A program made the position numbers and the translations under genes. The notes beneath the pieces were generated by a model, which did not search any database, was not told the origin of the DNA, and worked only from the letters and a program-made list of their open reading frames with translations. A stretch of DNA of 32,390 nucleotides, taken from assembly GCA_008704415.1 (NCBI GenBank), contig VXIS01000436.1, forward strand, positions 1-32,390, written 5' to 3'. How positions within the stretch are numbered: the stretch's first letter is position 1; the number at the start of each line of letters is the position of its first letter. Shown here one piece after another: positions 19,066 to 29,614 of this stretch. The DNA comes from Sphaerosporella brunnea. Taxonomy: Eukaryota > Ascomycota > Pezizomycetes > Pezizales > Pyronemataceae.

Positions 19066-20073
19066 CTTGTATTGGCCGCGAAACGGCTATGCAGTTCTGT
19101 CATTCATAAACGGAAGTCCCCAAGAATTAAAAAGAGAGTTGAGAAAAAAAAAACAAAGTTGTGCTGTAAATACCCCAGTTTTTGCTGTAAATTTAGGATT
19201 TTTTTGGTGATTTTGATGTTGTCGTCGCGTTGTTATGTTGTGTGTGCATGCAGCACGTGTCGTGGTATAGAAAACCTTTTCTCGTTGATTACCGTATATA
19301 GTAATCAATTGAGGGATCATTCCCCATACAAACCATGGATATTTGAAATTGTATCACTCGCCCCATCAGTCACGAGAAAAATACAAGCTCACTATTTTGC
19401 GATAGAGAATGGCTCAAAGAAGCGATTTCAAAAGAGCTCATTACTTTTTGGCCTCAAAGTCTATGAGTAGAGACTCGGCGTTTATTCTGACCGGCGGGCA
19501 GTACATAGCAACGTCGGGAGTCGGACTTTGCAAAAAAGCTCCCCGATCTACAATGCATGTAGGCAAGGAAAGGCAATATAACTAACCGTAGCCAATCATG
19601 TTCGACAAGTGCAGATGACAGGCATCCGGAATCGTCAACTTTGTCATGCCTAATCTACCGAGAGCGGTGAAATAATGGCCCGAGCCTTTTCATACAGTTA
19701 ATGGACAAACAACAGAGTTATCACGCAAAGGTGTTGTTGCCGGCGGTGGATCATTCACTCTATCTACTATCATAGGTATAAGACGTCATTGAAAGGTGGT
19801 GAACTGTACTGACCCCTCTTTCAAGCAGTCTGAAGCGGTTGATACCCCAGACGGAGATGGCCGTGCGCTGGCCTCTCCTTACACCACATCGCTTTGCCGT
19901 GTCAAGATTTTACCTTGGCTGAATGTTGCCGACCTTCCGCCGGGCAACGCCGAACAAATCTTTGTGCTACGGGATAAAGGCGGTATCGTACATGTTTTGG
20001 TGTGCAGCTGAGGAATTTGCCGCCCCCAACTTACACAACTTAACCGAATGACTAAGGTGAGAATGCAAAGGGC

Positions 20074-20162
20074 GGTGAGGCGGGAGAGGAAGAGGAGAAG
20101 GAAGAGGAGGAGGAGGAGGAGGAGGAGGAGGAGGAGGAGGACGAAGAGGAGGAAGAGGAGGA
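20074..20162 (+). repeat. GGA/GAA purine microsatellite
   Basis: Nearly pure purine tract of AGG/AAG triplets, with a perfect (AGG)n core at about 20107-20140. It lies about 370-450 bp upstream of the MFS start codon. Such homopurine tracts can form H-DNA or act as promoter elements; that is inference. Arg-rich and Pro-rich frames through it are artefacts of the repeat. Confidence 0.9.
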
Positions 20163-20367
20163 CCGCAGGGCCGTGGACTGGGTCGCAAGCCACAAGAATC
20201 CATGACGTTTTGAAGGCCGCCTATGGAGGACCCCCAGGGCTATCTACATGTTTGGTCTCCACCGGGGACACCTTCCTTTGCACAAGGCCGAGCGGGTAGG
20301 CCCCTGAAATGCTCTAGTCAGGCTCGCTTCGATCCAGCTTTAAATTTTACTTTTGCACGCCCATACA

Positions 20368-20377
20368 TATATAAAAA
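20368..20377 (+). promoter_or_regulatory. TATA box of the MFS transporter gene
   Basis: TATATAAAAA, 160 nt upstream of the chosen ATG at 20528; a textbook TATA element in the right orientation. A pyrimidine-containing leader follows. Confidence 0.6.
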
Positions 20378-20527
20378 GCCGGCCCAGTTCCGACGGCCGC
20401 AAAAACATCGTCTCGACCCTTCATCAACGAATAGGCTCGGGCCCTTCTTCGCCAGCAACCCACTTGCTCAGACCCTGTAAGAAGGCTTAGAGCTGCCGCC
20501 GAGTGAAGCTCAGTTGCCGTTGTTCGA

Positions 20528-22667
20528 ATGAGGCCGTCCACCCCGCCGTCGCCCGCCGGGGACGAAAAGGATGTGGCTCCCACTCCGGCCACGGCGCTGT
20601 CAGTCCTCTCCGTAGACGCCGAGAAAGAGCAGTATCTCAATAGTGGCAACACCACCACCACGCAACTGGAGGACATCGAGGCGGCATATGCCAATGGGCC
20701 ACCAGAGCCCACGACGCCCACGACGCCCACGTCCGAAGTCGCCGTGCCGCCGCAAGACCAGGAGGGCCAGCAAGGTGTTGGGCGCAAGCACAAGCTTCTG
20801 ATTGTGTTATCGCTCTGTGTAAGTAACTATTATGAGGCGGCAGCAGCTGGTGAAGCTGATAATGGAATCTAGATGTGTGTATTTCTGTCAGCGCTGGATC
20901 AGACCATCATCACCACTGCTATTCCAGTGATTGCTGGCGAGTTTCACTCACCATCTTCGTACACCTGGATTGGAAGTTCTTATCTACTGGCTTCTGCTGC
21001 GTTTGTGGCCCTCTATCTCCCCCGGCTCAGTTTGGACTGTGCTCCTGACATGTCATAGGTTCCTTCCGTCATGGGGTAAGTTCAGCGATATCTGGGGCCG
21101 CAAGCCTGTACTTCTCTGTGCAGCGGTCCTCTTCATGATCGGAAGTGTGCTCTGTGCCGCCGCCAACGGTATCGCCCTCCTGCTTCTAGGCCGAGTCATC
21201 CAAGGCCTCGGAGCAGGTGGACAGCTAGGCCTGGTCAACGTAACAATTTCCGACATTGTCACAGTCCGGTAGGTATGTCTCCACCAGGCATTCTTTATTT
21301 CAACTACTTAATTCTCTTTCCGGCGTGTTGCAGTGAGCGGGGCCTGTATCTCTCATTTATAGGCATGACCTGGGCCGCCGCTTCTGCCATAGGCCCCGTA
21401 CTGGGAGGCGTATTTACGGGAATGGCGCATTGGGGATGGAGGTTTTGTTTCATCATCAACATTCCCATAGGCCTCCTTGCGATCACAGGCTTGTACCTGT
21501 TCCTCCACCTGAAGTCACCAACTCTAACGCTCACCGCTGGTCTGAAGCGGGTGGACTGGCTTGGTACGTTTCTTCCCACCTTTCCCTCTTCGAAACAACT
21601 TTATATATTGACAGTTCATAGGTACGGCCTGCATAGTTTCCGGCGTGATCCTATTCCTCCTCGGCCTCGAATTGGGCGGCGTAGCACATCCCTGGAACAG
21701 TGCGATCGTAGTGTGCTTCCTCGTTTTCGGCATCCTCCTCATAATCTCGTTCATAATAGTCGAGTGGAAATTCGCCGCCTTGCCCCTGATGCCGCTCCGA
21801 CTATTTACCCACCGGACCCTGGTGTGCGCATACCTAGTGGGCTTCTGGCACGGCTTTGTCTTCATCGCCGGCTGCTACTTCCTCCCGCTCCACTTCCAAG
21901 CGGCGCGAGGCGACTCCCCACTCCTTTCCGGCGTCTACGTCCTGCCCTACGTCATCTTCCTCTCGCTCGTATCCGGCGCCGCCGGCTACACCATTTCCCG
22001 CACTGGGCGGTACCAGGAGGTAATCTGGGGCGGGGTTGCTATCCAAGCGATCGGGTTCGGACTGTTCATAACCTTCTCGCGGACGACGGGGTGGGCGGCT
22101 CTAGTAATTTTCCAGCTGCTCGCAGGCGTAGGAAGCGGCCCGCTGTTCCAGGCACCACTCATCGCCGTGCACGCCGTCATCGATCCAAAGGACGTCGCCA
22201 CGGCCACCGCAACGTTCGCGTTCCTGCGCTCGCTGGGAACAGCACTGGCCATCTCGCTGGGGTTGACTATATTCCAGAACGCCATGGCGGCGCAGGCCGG
22301 CCCAGAGCTCGTGCGCAAGCTCGGCGCCGGGCCGGCGGCATTAATTACCGGCGAGGGCGCGAGCGCTAGCATCGAGTATATCAAGACGCTCGGGATGGAG
22401 CAGAGGATTGCCGCGATGGATGCCTATGCGAAGGGTATGAAGGCTATGTGGTACTTCTTTTTGGCGATAGCATTGTTGGCCGTGATTAGTAGTGTTGGTA
22501 TTGGTGAGTTACTCCCATTGAACTCGGTGACGAGGAGGGTTGCTGACAAGGTGTGGTGGATAGGAAAACATCATCTGAGTAAGCAGCTGAACTCGAACCA
22601 GCCGGCCGTAAAACGGCCGAAGCGGGGACAGCAAGTAGAGGCGGCTACGGCAGATGAAAAGGTATAA
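20528..22667 (+). CDS. MFS multidrug efflux transporter, DHA2 (14-TM) type, five exons
   Basis: Exons: 20528-20818, 20873-21000, 21059-21268, 21334-21563, 21622-22667; 634 residues, introns 54-65 nt, all phases consistent. The N-terminal ~90 residues are cytosolic, Pro/Thr-rich. MFS signatures appear in order: LDQTIITTAIPVIAGEF (TM1 motif), GKFSDIWGRKPVLL (motif A, loop 2-3), GRVIQGLGAGGQ (motif B), and AAASAIGPVLGGVFTG (motif C, typical of drug:H+ antiporters). GWRFCFIINIPIG follows, as in the 14-TM DHA2 group. Exon 5 carries the remaining hydrophobic segments and a basic tail. Expected in the plasma membrane, exporting toxic compounds by proton antiport; the substrate cannot be read from sequence. 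No biosynthetic cluster is visible nearby. The tail ends in ATADEKV. Confidence 0.93.
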
Positions 22668-23167
22668 TTTTGGAATGAATGATGGGAGTTCATCCAGACG
22701 AATCTTTGTTACCAGCTTTTGGCTGGGCTTTTTTAAGAGTCTGGGTGGAGGGGAACGGGTGGCCATGTCCCATGCGTACATACTTCTTACATACTGGCGA
22801 GGCGTTTTTGGTTTTTATCTATATATCTTTTCCTCTCTATGTAAATCTCCGTATAGGATGCAGCCTACCTTGCAGATAATTTTGCATCAGGCGGAGGGGC
22901 AATCAAAATTTTCGTACGAAGAAAAGAAATAGGCAGCAGTTTCATTAAACCGCCTACGGAAAGCAGAAAACAAATGAAGCCTCTACCTAGAATACCGAAT
23001 TGGAACAAATATCAGGTATCAAAAAGAACACAACGTGCAATCAATCCTGCCTTCCATCCACACCTCGTGTCACCTAGAAAAACTGGATCCTCGCTTCCAG
23101 CGCGTAATCTACCGTGACGTTCATAACTGCAGGGACAAAGAAAACACCGCAAACGATTCAGCGCCCA
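22668..23167. other. Intergenic between convergent MFS and PEF genes
   Basis: 500 bp of 3' flanks; nothing recognised beyond A/T-rich stretches that may carry polyadenylation signals (for example near 22903-22930). Confidence 0.5.
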
Positions 23168-24644
23168 TTAACGTTGCCGTAGAATTTCTAAAGCACGGGA
23201 AACAGGAAAGACCGTGTGAATTAGCCTTGAGGGGAGGAAGGAAATTGTGCGGTGCGATAATGCGGACTTGCTTACCTGTTAGGAACTCTTCGAAGCTAAG
23301 GGTGATGTATCTGCTCTAATCAGCACTGCGTTTATAGTTCGATCTCGAGCACCAGGAACATACCCATCTCTGTCGTCATCGTACTTCTTGAACACCTCCG
23401 TCATGCGTTTCAATGAGATGCAGCTCTGCACAAAGAGGTCAAATGAGATGGCATTTTGCCCTGCACCCCACCGTTACTATTAGCTCGGGGGTCTAACGCA
23501 AAGAGAAGCCGTTCGCACCTGCTGGCTGCGGCATGGAGTCCTGACCTCTTCGGTCGTATGACCTGAAAAGCAGCTGCACAAATTGTGGCGAGAGCCGGTA
23601 CCCAAATGCTGCGTCTATGCGTCAGGCCAATTTCTTCTCTAGAGGAAAATGAGGACTAAATACCGGCAAGCGCGTTTTGAAACTCCGAGTAGGAGATGTT
23701 TCCGCTCTTGTCTGTGTCAAATCGGTCGAAAAGGGAGCGCCACGCGGCCAGGAAGCCCCAAAGGCCGCTAGAGGAAGGTCAGAATGAATCATAACTAATG
23801 GTTCGGGAGTGGCGGCCGCCAACCAAAATTCGTTGAACCCGATAGTGCCAGACCGGTCAGTGTCGAACATCCTTTCCAGGCATCAGTCTCAAGCGTAATC
23901 GGCAGTAAACTATCGTCTCAGTACCTGATCATCATGCGAACAGTGTGCGGGTCAAAAGATGTCCAATCGCCATTCACCAGCGCCGAGCGCAGTTCCTTCT
24001 CGCTTAACTGACCGCTTCCTGGCGGTCCATCAGCCTAACGCGAAGACAGCCACGAGGGGCACATAAACCAACCATCCTTATCGACCGCCTTGAAGAGGGG
24101 GTACAGCGCAGGATCGGCGCCTTGCGCAGGTTGCGGGGTTGGCGGAGGCCTTGACCCTGGCGGCGGGCGCTGTCCATAACCCTGCGGCGGAGGTGGGCTT
24201 GCGTACTGGTTAGGCGGCGGAGGGCTCGTGTATTGATTGTGCGGCGGTGGGTTCTGGTAGTGACCATGCTGTTGCTGAGGCTGTTGTCCGTAGCCACCGC
24301 GACCCCCGCCGTAGCCTCCGTGCTGGCTGTACTGGTCCACGCGGGGAGACTGTGGCTTTCCGTAGCCGGCGGGGGCATGGTTTTGCTGCGGGCGCGACGC
24401 AGGGCGGTCTTGATAGTCGGCCATCATTTGCGCAGCCTGCTAGGCATCAGTCATTGTTTCGTTGGTGTGCTTTTATTTTTATTTTTTCGTGCGGCTGGAA
24501 GTAACGAACCTGCTCAGGCTCCGCGTGGCTAAATCAGGGGAAGTTAGCATTGTTACTCGAGCAGGAGAGCAAAGAGTGAGGAGGCCAGAAAGTGCGCAGG
24601 ACTTACGCGGGCAAAGCATCGGGATTCGAACTGTAGTAGGCCAT
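23168..24644 (-). CDS. PEF1: Penta-EF-hand calcium-binding protein (PEF1/peflin-like), ten exons
   Basis: Exons: 24644-24607, 24528-24510, 24436-24073, 24018-23925, 23871-23824, 23767-23664, 23608-23519, 23460-23364, 23310-23276, 23187-23168; 302 residues. All nine introns are GT-AG and in phase. Residues 1-130 are Pro/Gly/Gln/Tyr-rich (YASPPPPQGYGQRPPP), as in peflin and ALG-2 relatives. EF-hands follow: VDKDGSGQLSEKEL, MFDTDRSGTIGFNEF, RFDTDKSGNISYSEF, a degenerate SYDRRGQD...AISFDLF, and KYDDDRDGYITLSFEEF. It ends FLTEILRQR. Yeast Pef1 and ALG-2-type proteins act as calcium-dependent adaptors in polarity and vesicle traffic. Exons 2 and 10 are only 19 and 20 nt. Except for its last 139 bp, this gene lies inside the left palindrome arm and is the intact copy. 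Confidence 0.93.
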
Positions 24645-26081
24645 GAGATGGGGCTGGAAGCTGTTCGCTCGGCGGCTGCGAGCTTGCGTCAGCTGCGACA
24701 CGAGATTTGGTGGACCAAGTATAAACACAAACAAGATATCAGGCGCAGAAGGATGTTATCGTCACGGAGAAAGTGAGGACCAGCAGGATGACTCGATCTT
24801 GTGTTGAATGCGCGAAGATGAGGAGAAGCAAAGGACAGGTCAGCACAGTATTGTCGACGGCTACTTATTTGCGGTAGCATGGATGATGGTTCCCTCGTGG
24901 TCGTGGCTGGGCCCTTTCAAGGGCCGGGTTAGTTATACATAGTGAGGGCGTAGAGAAGCCCGTCGGATCGCCAAGGCGCTCTAGAAAAATGAATCTAGTC
25001 CGAGCGGATTCGCAGCTCAGCCGCGCGCCTGATTCAAAGTGCGCACGCGTAGGCATTAGGGCTATGCATAAGGTACCATAGACAGCTCCGCCCAGCCCAT
25101 GCAAGGCACATTGCAATTACTGGCGAGTATTTGGAAGGGGCTCCTGCACAACTATTACTTGAGCTACTCGAAGACACGGGAAGATGCATTTGTTGGCATA
25201 TACGTACGCGTTGACGTCCATGCCAGTGGCCAGGTACGAAGTAAAATTGGAACCTAATTACTTTTAGAAACAGGAGCCTCGGACACTCCCACTGCCGAAA
25301 ACGACATGCACACAAGCCGGAAAAACCGAGTGCTAGATAATGAGTATGGTTCTCCGCGATCATTGTGAACATGTATAGAGACATTCTGTGGAGAAAAAGA
25401 CCATTTCGCATGCTTTTCCTTCATGCAGGTCCTGTATATAGGTCTTGCACGAGAGGAATAGAATCCACAATCGATTCCCACTACGTGGGCCTTTGTTAGG
25501 CAGATCGAGTCAACCACAGCTCCAAATCTACCACTCTTGGAGCCAGTCCAAGTATTGTAGACCTCTGAATATTCTACTTACAGGAAATTGCTCTTCTCAC
25601 CGTGCCGCATGCTGTGGGCATCTATTTTTATGGTCCAATTTAGAGGTTTCTGGATTGCAAAAAAACATCCGGTGCAGTTTCAGGGCATTTCAACACAAAG
25701 ATCCGCAAAAATCACCACCCAAATATTAATCCACGTCGGCCTTTAGTAAATGCCTTCATCCATCGATCGAAAATTGCCGAACCAGAGAAAATCCCACCCG
25801 AACATCACCGGTCTACATAGAACCCGGCGCCGCTGAGCAAGGCTCCCCCGTCCGAAAGCACGCAACGTTAACGGCGGACGCTAACCCAACGACGTCATCG
25901 ACGGTCAATCTAACTAATCTACTCTAGAGCATCGTAACGCATGGTGGGCTGCGACCCAAATTTATTTAGACCCTGTCCGTCCTCACTTAAACGTCCAACG
26001 ACTCCAACCCCCACAGCAGTGAAAAAGAACTGGGAAAAAAAAATAAAAAAATAAAAAAATAAAAATACAAATAAAAAAACG
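24645..26081. other. Divergent intergenic region PEF / ChaC (left arm)
   Basis: 1.44 kb with no recognised gene. It ends with an A-rich stretch at 26036-26079 (AAATAAAAAAATAAA-like) directly before the ChaC start codon, probably its 5' UTR. Frames of 60-125 codons on the minus strand (25034-25517) show no family features. Confidence 0.5.
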
Positions 26082-27114
26082 ATGGATATAGACAGCACAC
26101 CCAGCACATCCGAAGACCTCTGGATCTTCGGCTACGGGTAATTATAATACTCTCCTCTTCACCGGGAAGGCTGACCAGACCGACCTCCGCCGTTGCACAG
26201 CTCCCTAATCTGGAAGCCACCTCCACACTTCGGTCTGTGCCTGTCTGCCTTAGCATACGTTCGTTCACTCGCTAACAGCAACGAAAACGCAGCCTACAAG
26301 CAGCCAGGCTACATCCGCGGGTACGTGCGACGCTTCTGGCAAGCGAGCGAAGACCACCGGGGGACACCGGAGGCGCCGGGGCGGGTAGTAACGCTGATTT
26401 CGCACCCGCACTGGCAAATGCTCGACGATCACCATTTGGCCGACGAAAAAGTGTGGGGAACCGCCTACCGGATCCCCGCCGAGAAGGTTGCCGCCGTCAA
26501 GGAGTATCTCGATATCAGAGAGATCAACGGTTATGTGTGTGCTTCCTCCCCAGGGAAGAGAGAAGGAGCGAGAGGGTGCCGGGGCTGATAGAACGAGGGG
26601 CGGTGACAGAGTATCCATTATGTAGATGTTTACCACCCCGATGAGGACCCGTTGCCGCCGATTAGGGCGCTGGTTTATATTGGTTCCATCCCCATCCCCA
26701 ACCCCCCTCCTCCCCCACCCCAGCGGGAAGCCCACCTCGAAAGGCTAGCCTAACGTCCCTGCAGGTACTCCCGAGAACCCGCAATTTGTTCCGCGCAATG
26801 GCGGTGTTCCCGGAGAGAGCGAGCTTGCAGCGCACATCTTCAAATCCCGTGGCCCATCGGGGGAGAACAAGGACTACTTGTACCAGCTGCACCATGCGCT
26901 CGAGGGTCTATGCCCGGAGTCTAAGGACAACCATGTCAGGAGTCTCTTCCGGAAGGTGTGCATTCTCGAGGCGGAAGCTAGGCTCAACCATTTCCACGAT
27001 GCGGATGACGACGACTCGGACAAGGTTCCTCAACGGTCGGTGACGGCGAGCGAAGAGACGCGGTCTGAAATTGGGGGTGGGGGCGGGGGCGTAGATATAG
27101 AGATGAAGAACTAG
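26082..27114 (+). CDS. GCG1: Glutathione-specific gamma-glutamylcyclotransferase (ChaC/Gcg1 family), five exons
   Basis: Cleaves glutathione to 5-oxoproline and Cys-Gly in the cytosol. Exons: 26082-26137, 26201-26232, 26293-26534, 26610-26682, 26765-27114; 250 residues, phases consistent. The substrate-loop motif WIFGYGSLIWK is at residues 14-24, spanning intron 1. GYIRGYVRRFWQASEDHRGT and APGRVVTLI follow, as in the family. KVWGTAYRIP precedes EYLDIREINGY, whose Glu (about residue 106) is the catalytic base position in ChaC proteins. YVDVYHPDEDPLPPIRALVY and IGTPENPQF are the conserved second half, then LYQLHHALEGLCPESKDNHV. The C-terminal 45 residues are acidic, then Gly-rich, and likely disordered. 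It lies wholly within the left arm of the palindrome, with a mirror copy at 28582-29614. Confidence 0.93.
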
Positions 27115-27411
27115 ATGTTATAGATGGTGTTTTTGTTTTGCTGTGCTAGATGCCCATGACATTGATTTCACTCCCTTCACGATCAACTAACTTGAAGAAT
27201 TTCGTTCCGTCAGATTGCATTCATGATTGCGCCAGCTAGCCACCAGAGAAAACAAGAAAGACCCCCATATTTGGTATACAACAAAAGAGATGACAGAAAT
27301 GTGCGATTGAAACGAAAACCAACGATCAAGCTCTCGACAAAAACCTTGCAGACACAATCTCCGTCGCCGCTGTAACGTTGGGTGTCAAGGATTTGCAACT
27401 GGACTTTGAAA

Positions 27412-27840
27412 CTAGAATGCTTCGAGATCATCAGCTGCCGGGAAAAGTCTATATGAAGAAATGGGTTGCTTACAGTTATCGTATCCACCGTACTGGCCGG
27501 CACCGCCGCCGTTGTAGCCACCAAATCCACCGCCGCCGCCGCCAGAGTAGCCACCGCCGCCACCGCCGGAGTAGCCACCGCCGCCGCCACCACCGGAACG
27601 ACGATCAGTGGCCCTGTCAACACGAATGCGACGTCCATCGAACCTGCTTCAATGTTAGGAATACTGCTAGTAAATCAGAGTCGCAAGATACATACTCGAC
27701 GTCGTTCATCGCAGCGATCTGTAGTCTTTAGCCAACCAATCAAGACACTAGGATTTTAAGGTAGATGTACTTACAGCGTTCTCGGCATCCTGCTCGTTGG
27801 CATACCGGACGAATCCGAACCCGCGCGACCTGCCGGTGTC
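27412..27840 (-). CDS. Glycine-rich RRM RNA-binding protein, 5'-truncated at the palindrome centre (left arm)
   Basis: Only the 3' part of the gene is present: exons about 27840-27775, 27718-27696 (23 nt) and 27643-27412. The encoded piece starts at [19 protein letters not shown] (RNP1 region of an RRM), continues [20 protein letters not shown], then RATDRRS and three Gly-rich blocks of the form GGGGGGYS, ending about GQYGGYDN. The N-terminal half of the RRM (start codon, RNP2) is missing because the arm turns back here. The frame can end at TAG (27414-27412), or a further intron may begin at GTAAGC; I cannot decide. Expected to be a small cold-shock/glycine-rich RNA-binding protein. Confidence 0.85.
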
Positions 27841-28284
27841 GTCGTCAAGGACCGTGACACCGGCAGGTCGCGCGGGTTCGGATTCGTCCGGTATGCCAAC
27901 GAGCAGGATGCCGAGAACGCTGTAAGTACATCTACCTTAAAATCCTAGTGTCTTGATTGGTTGGCTAAAGACTACAGATCGCTGCGATGAACGACGTCGA
28001 GTATGTATCTTGCGACTCTGATTTACTAGCAGTATTCCTAACATTGAAGCAGGTTCGATGGACGTCGCATTCGTGTTGACAGGGCCACTGATCGTCGTTC
28101 CGGTGGTGGCGGCGGCGGTGGCTACTCCGGCGGTGGCGGCGGTGGCTACTCTGGCGGCGGCGGCGGTGGATTTGGTGGCTACAACGGCGGCGGTGCCGGC
28201 CAGTACGGTGGATACGATAACTGTAAGCAACCCATTTCTTCATATAGACTTTTCCCGGCAGCTGATGATCTCGAAGCATTCTAG
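27841..28284 (+). CDS. Glycine-rich RRM RNA-binding protein, 5'-truncated at the palindrome centre (right arm)
   Basis: Mirror of the left-arm fragment, but it includes the spacer, which encodes VVKDR directly before [26 protein letters not shown] is the canonical sequence of glycine-rich RRM proteins, whereas the spacer read from the left arm gives a less typical TVLDD. The right arm plus spacer is therefore probably the authentic continuous gene sequence, and the left arm is joined to it abnormally. Exons: up to 27921, 27978-28000, 28053 onward; introns 56 and 52 nt. The upstream half of the RRM is absent. Confidence 0.85.
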
Positions 28285-28581
28285 TTTCAAAGTCCAGTTG
28301 CAAATCCTTGACACCCAACGTTACAGCGGCGACGGAGATTGTGTCTGCAAGGTTTTTGTCGAGAGCTTGATCGTTGGTTTTCGTTTCAATCGCACATTTC
28401 TGTCATCTCTTTTGTTGTATACCAAATATGGGGGTCTTTCTTGTTTTCTCTGGTGGCTAGCTGGCGCAATCATGAATGCAATCTGACGGAACGAAATTCT
28501 TCAAGTTAGTTGATCGTGAAGGGAGTGAAATCAATGTCATGGGCATCTAGCACAGCAAAACAAAAACACCATCTATAACAT

Positions 28582-29614
28582 CTAGTTCTTCATCTCTATA
28601 TCTACGCCCCCGCCCCCACCCCCAATTTCAGACCGCGTCTCTTCGCTCGCCGTCACCGACCGTTGAGGAACCTTGTCCGAGTCGTCGTCATCCGCATCGT
28701 GGAAATGGTTGAGCCTAGCTTCCGCCTCGAGAATGCACACCTTCCGGAAGAGACTCCTGACATGGTTGTCCTTAGACTCCGGGCATAGACCCTCGAGCGC
28801 ATGGTGCAGCTGGTACAAGTAGTCCTTGTTCTCCCCCGATGGGCCACGGGATTTGAAGATGTGCGCTGCAAGCTCGCTCTCTCCGGGAACACCGCCATTG
28901 CGCGGAACAAATTGCGGGTTCTCGGGAGTACCTGCAGGGACGTTAGGCTAGCCTTTCGAGGTGGGCTTCCCGCTGGGGTGGGGGAGGAGGGGGGTTGGGG
29001 ATGGGGATGGAACCAATATAAACCAGCGCCCTAATCGGCGGCAACGGGTCCTCATCGGGGTGGTAAACATCTACATAATGGATACTCTGTCACCGCCCCT
29101 CGTTCTATCAGCCCCGGCACCCTCTCGCTCCTTCTCTCTTCCCTGGGGAGGAAGCACACACATAACCGTTGATCTCTCTGATATCGAGATACTCCTTGAC
29201 GGCGGCAACCTTCTCGGCGGGGATCCGGTAGGCGGTTCCCCACACTTTTTCGTCGGCCAAATGGTGATCGTCGAGCATTTGCCAGTGCGGGTGCGAAATC
29301 AGCGTTACTACCCGCCCCGGCGCCTCCGGTGTCCCCCGGTGGTCTTCGCTCGCTTGCCAGAAGCGTCGCACGTACCCGCGGATGTAGCCTGGCTGCTTGT
29401 AGGCTGCGTTTTCGTTGCTGTTAGCGAGTGAACGAACGTATGCTAAGGCAGACAGGCACAGACCGAAGTGTGGAGGTGGCTTCCAGATTAGGGAGCTGTG
29501 CAACGGCGGAGGTCGGTCTGGTCAGCCTTCCCGGTGAAGAGGAGAGTATTATAATTACCCGTAGCCGAAGATCCAGAGGTCTTCGGATGTGCTGGGTGTG
29601 CTGTCTATATCCAT
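28582..29614 (-). CDS. GCG1: ChaC/Gcg1 gamma-glutamylcyclotransferase, mirror copy (right arm)
   Basis: Exact reverse-complement counterpart of the gene at 26082-27114, with all frames identical. Predicted exons by symmetry: 29614-29559, 29495-29464, 29403-29162, 29086-29014, 28931-28582. If the palindrome is an artefact this is the same locus counted twice. If real, the genome has two identical copies facing opposite ways. Confidence 0.9.

Larger units (their letters stand above)
19066..20527. other. Intergenic and upstream region of the MFS transporter
   Basis: 1.46 kb without a recognised gene. Frames at 19036-19470 and 19796-20011 have no recognisable features. It contains the GGA-rich tract and the TATA box listed separately. 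Confidence 0.5.

Noticed and set aside
20048..20299. Arg/Lys-rich and Pro/Leu-rich frames near 20.1 kb
   Set aside because: They are translations of the GGA microsatellite on both strands.
21275..22369. Long plus-strand frame of 364 codons overlapping the MFS gene
   Set aside because: Arg/Pro-rich shadow of the transporter in another frame; the MFS frame alone carries the family motifs across spliced exons.
24607..24644. tRNA B-box-like GTTCGAATCCC on the minus strand
   Set aside because: It lies in PEF exon 1 coding for SSNPDA, with no A box or cloverleaf around it. No tRNA or rRNA was found anywhere in the window.
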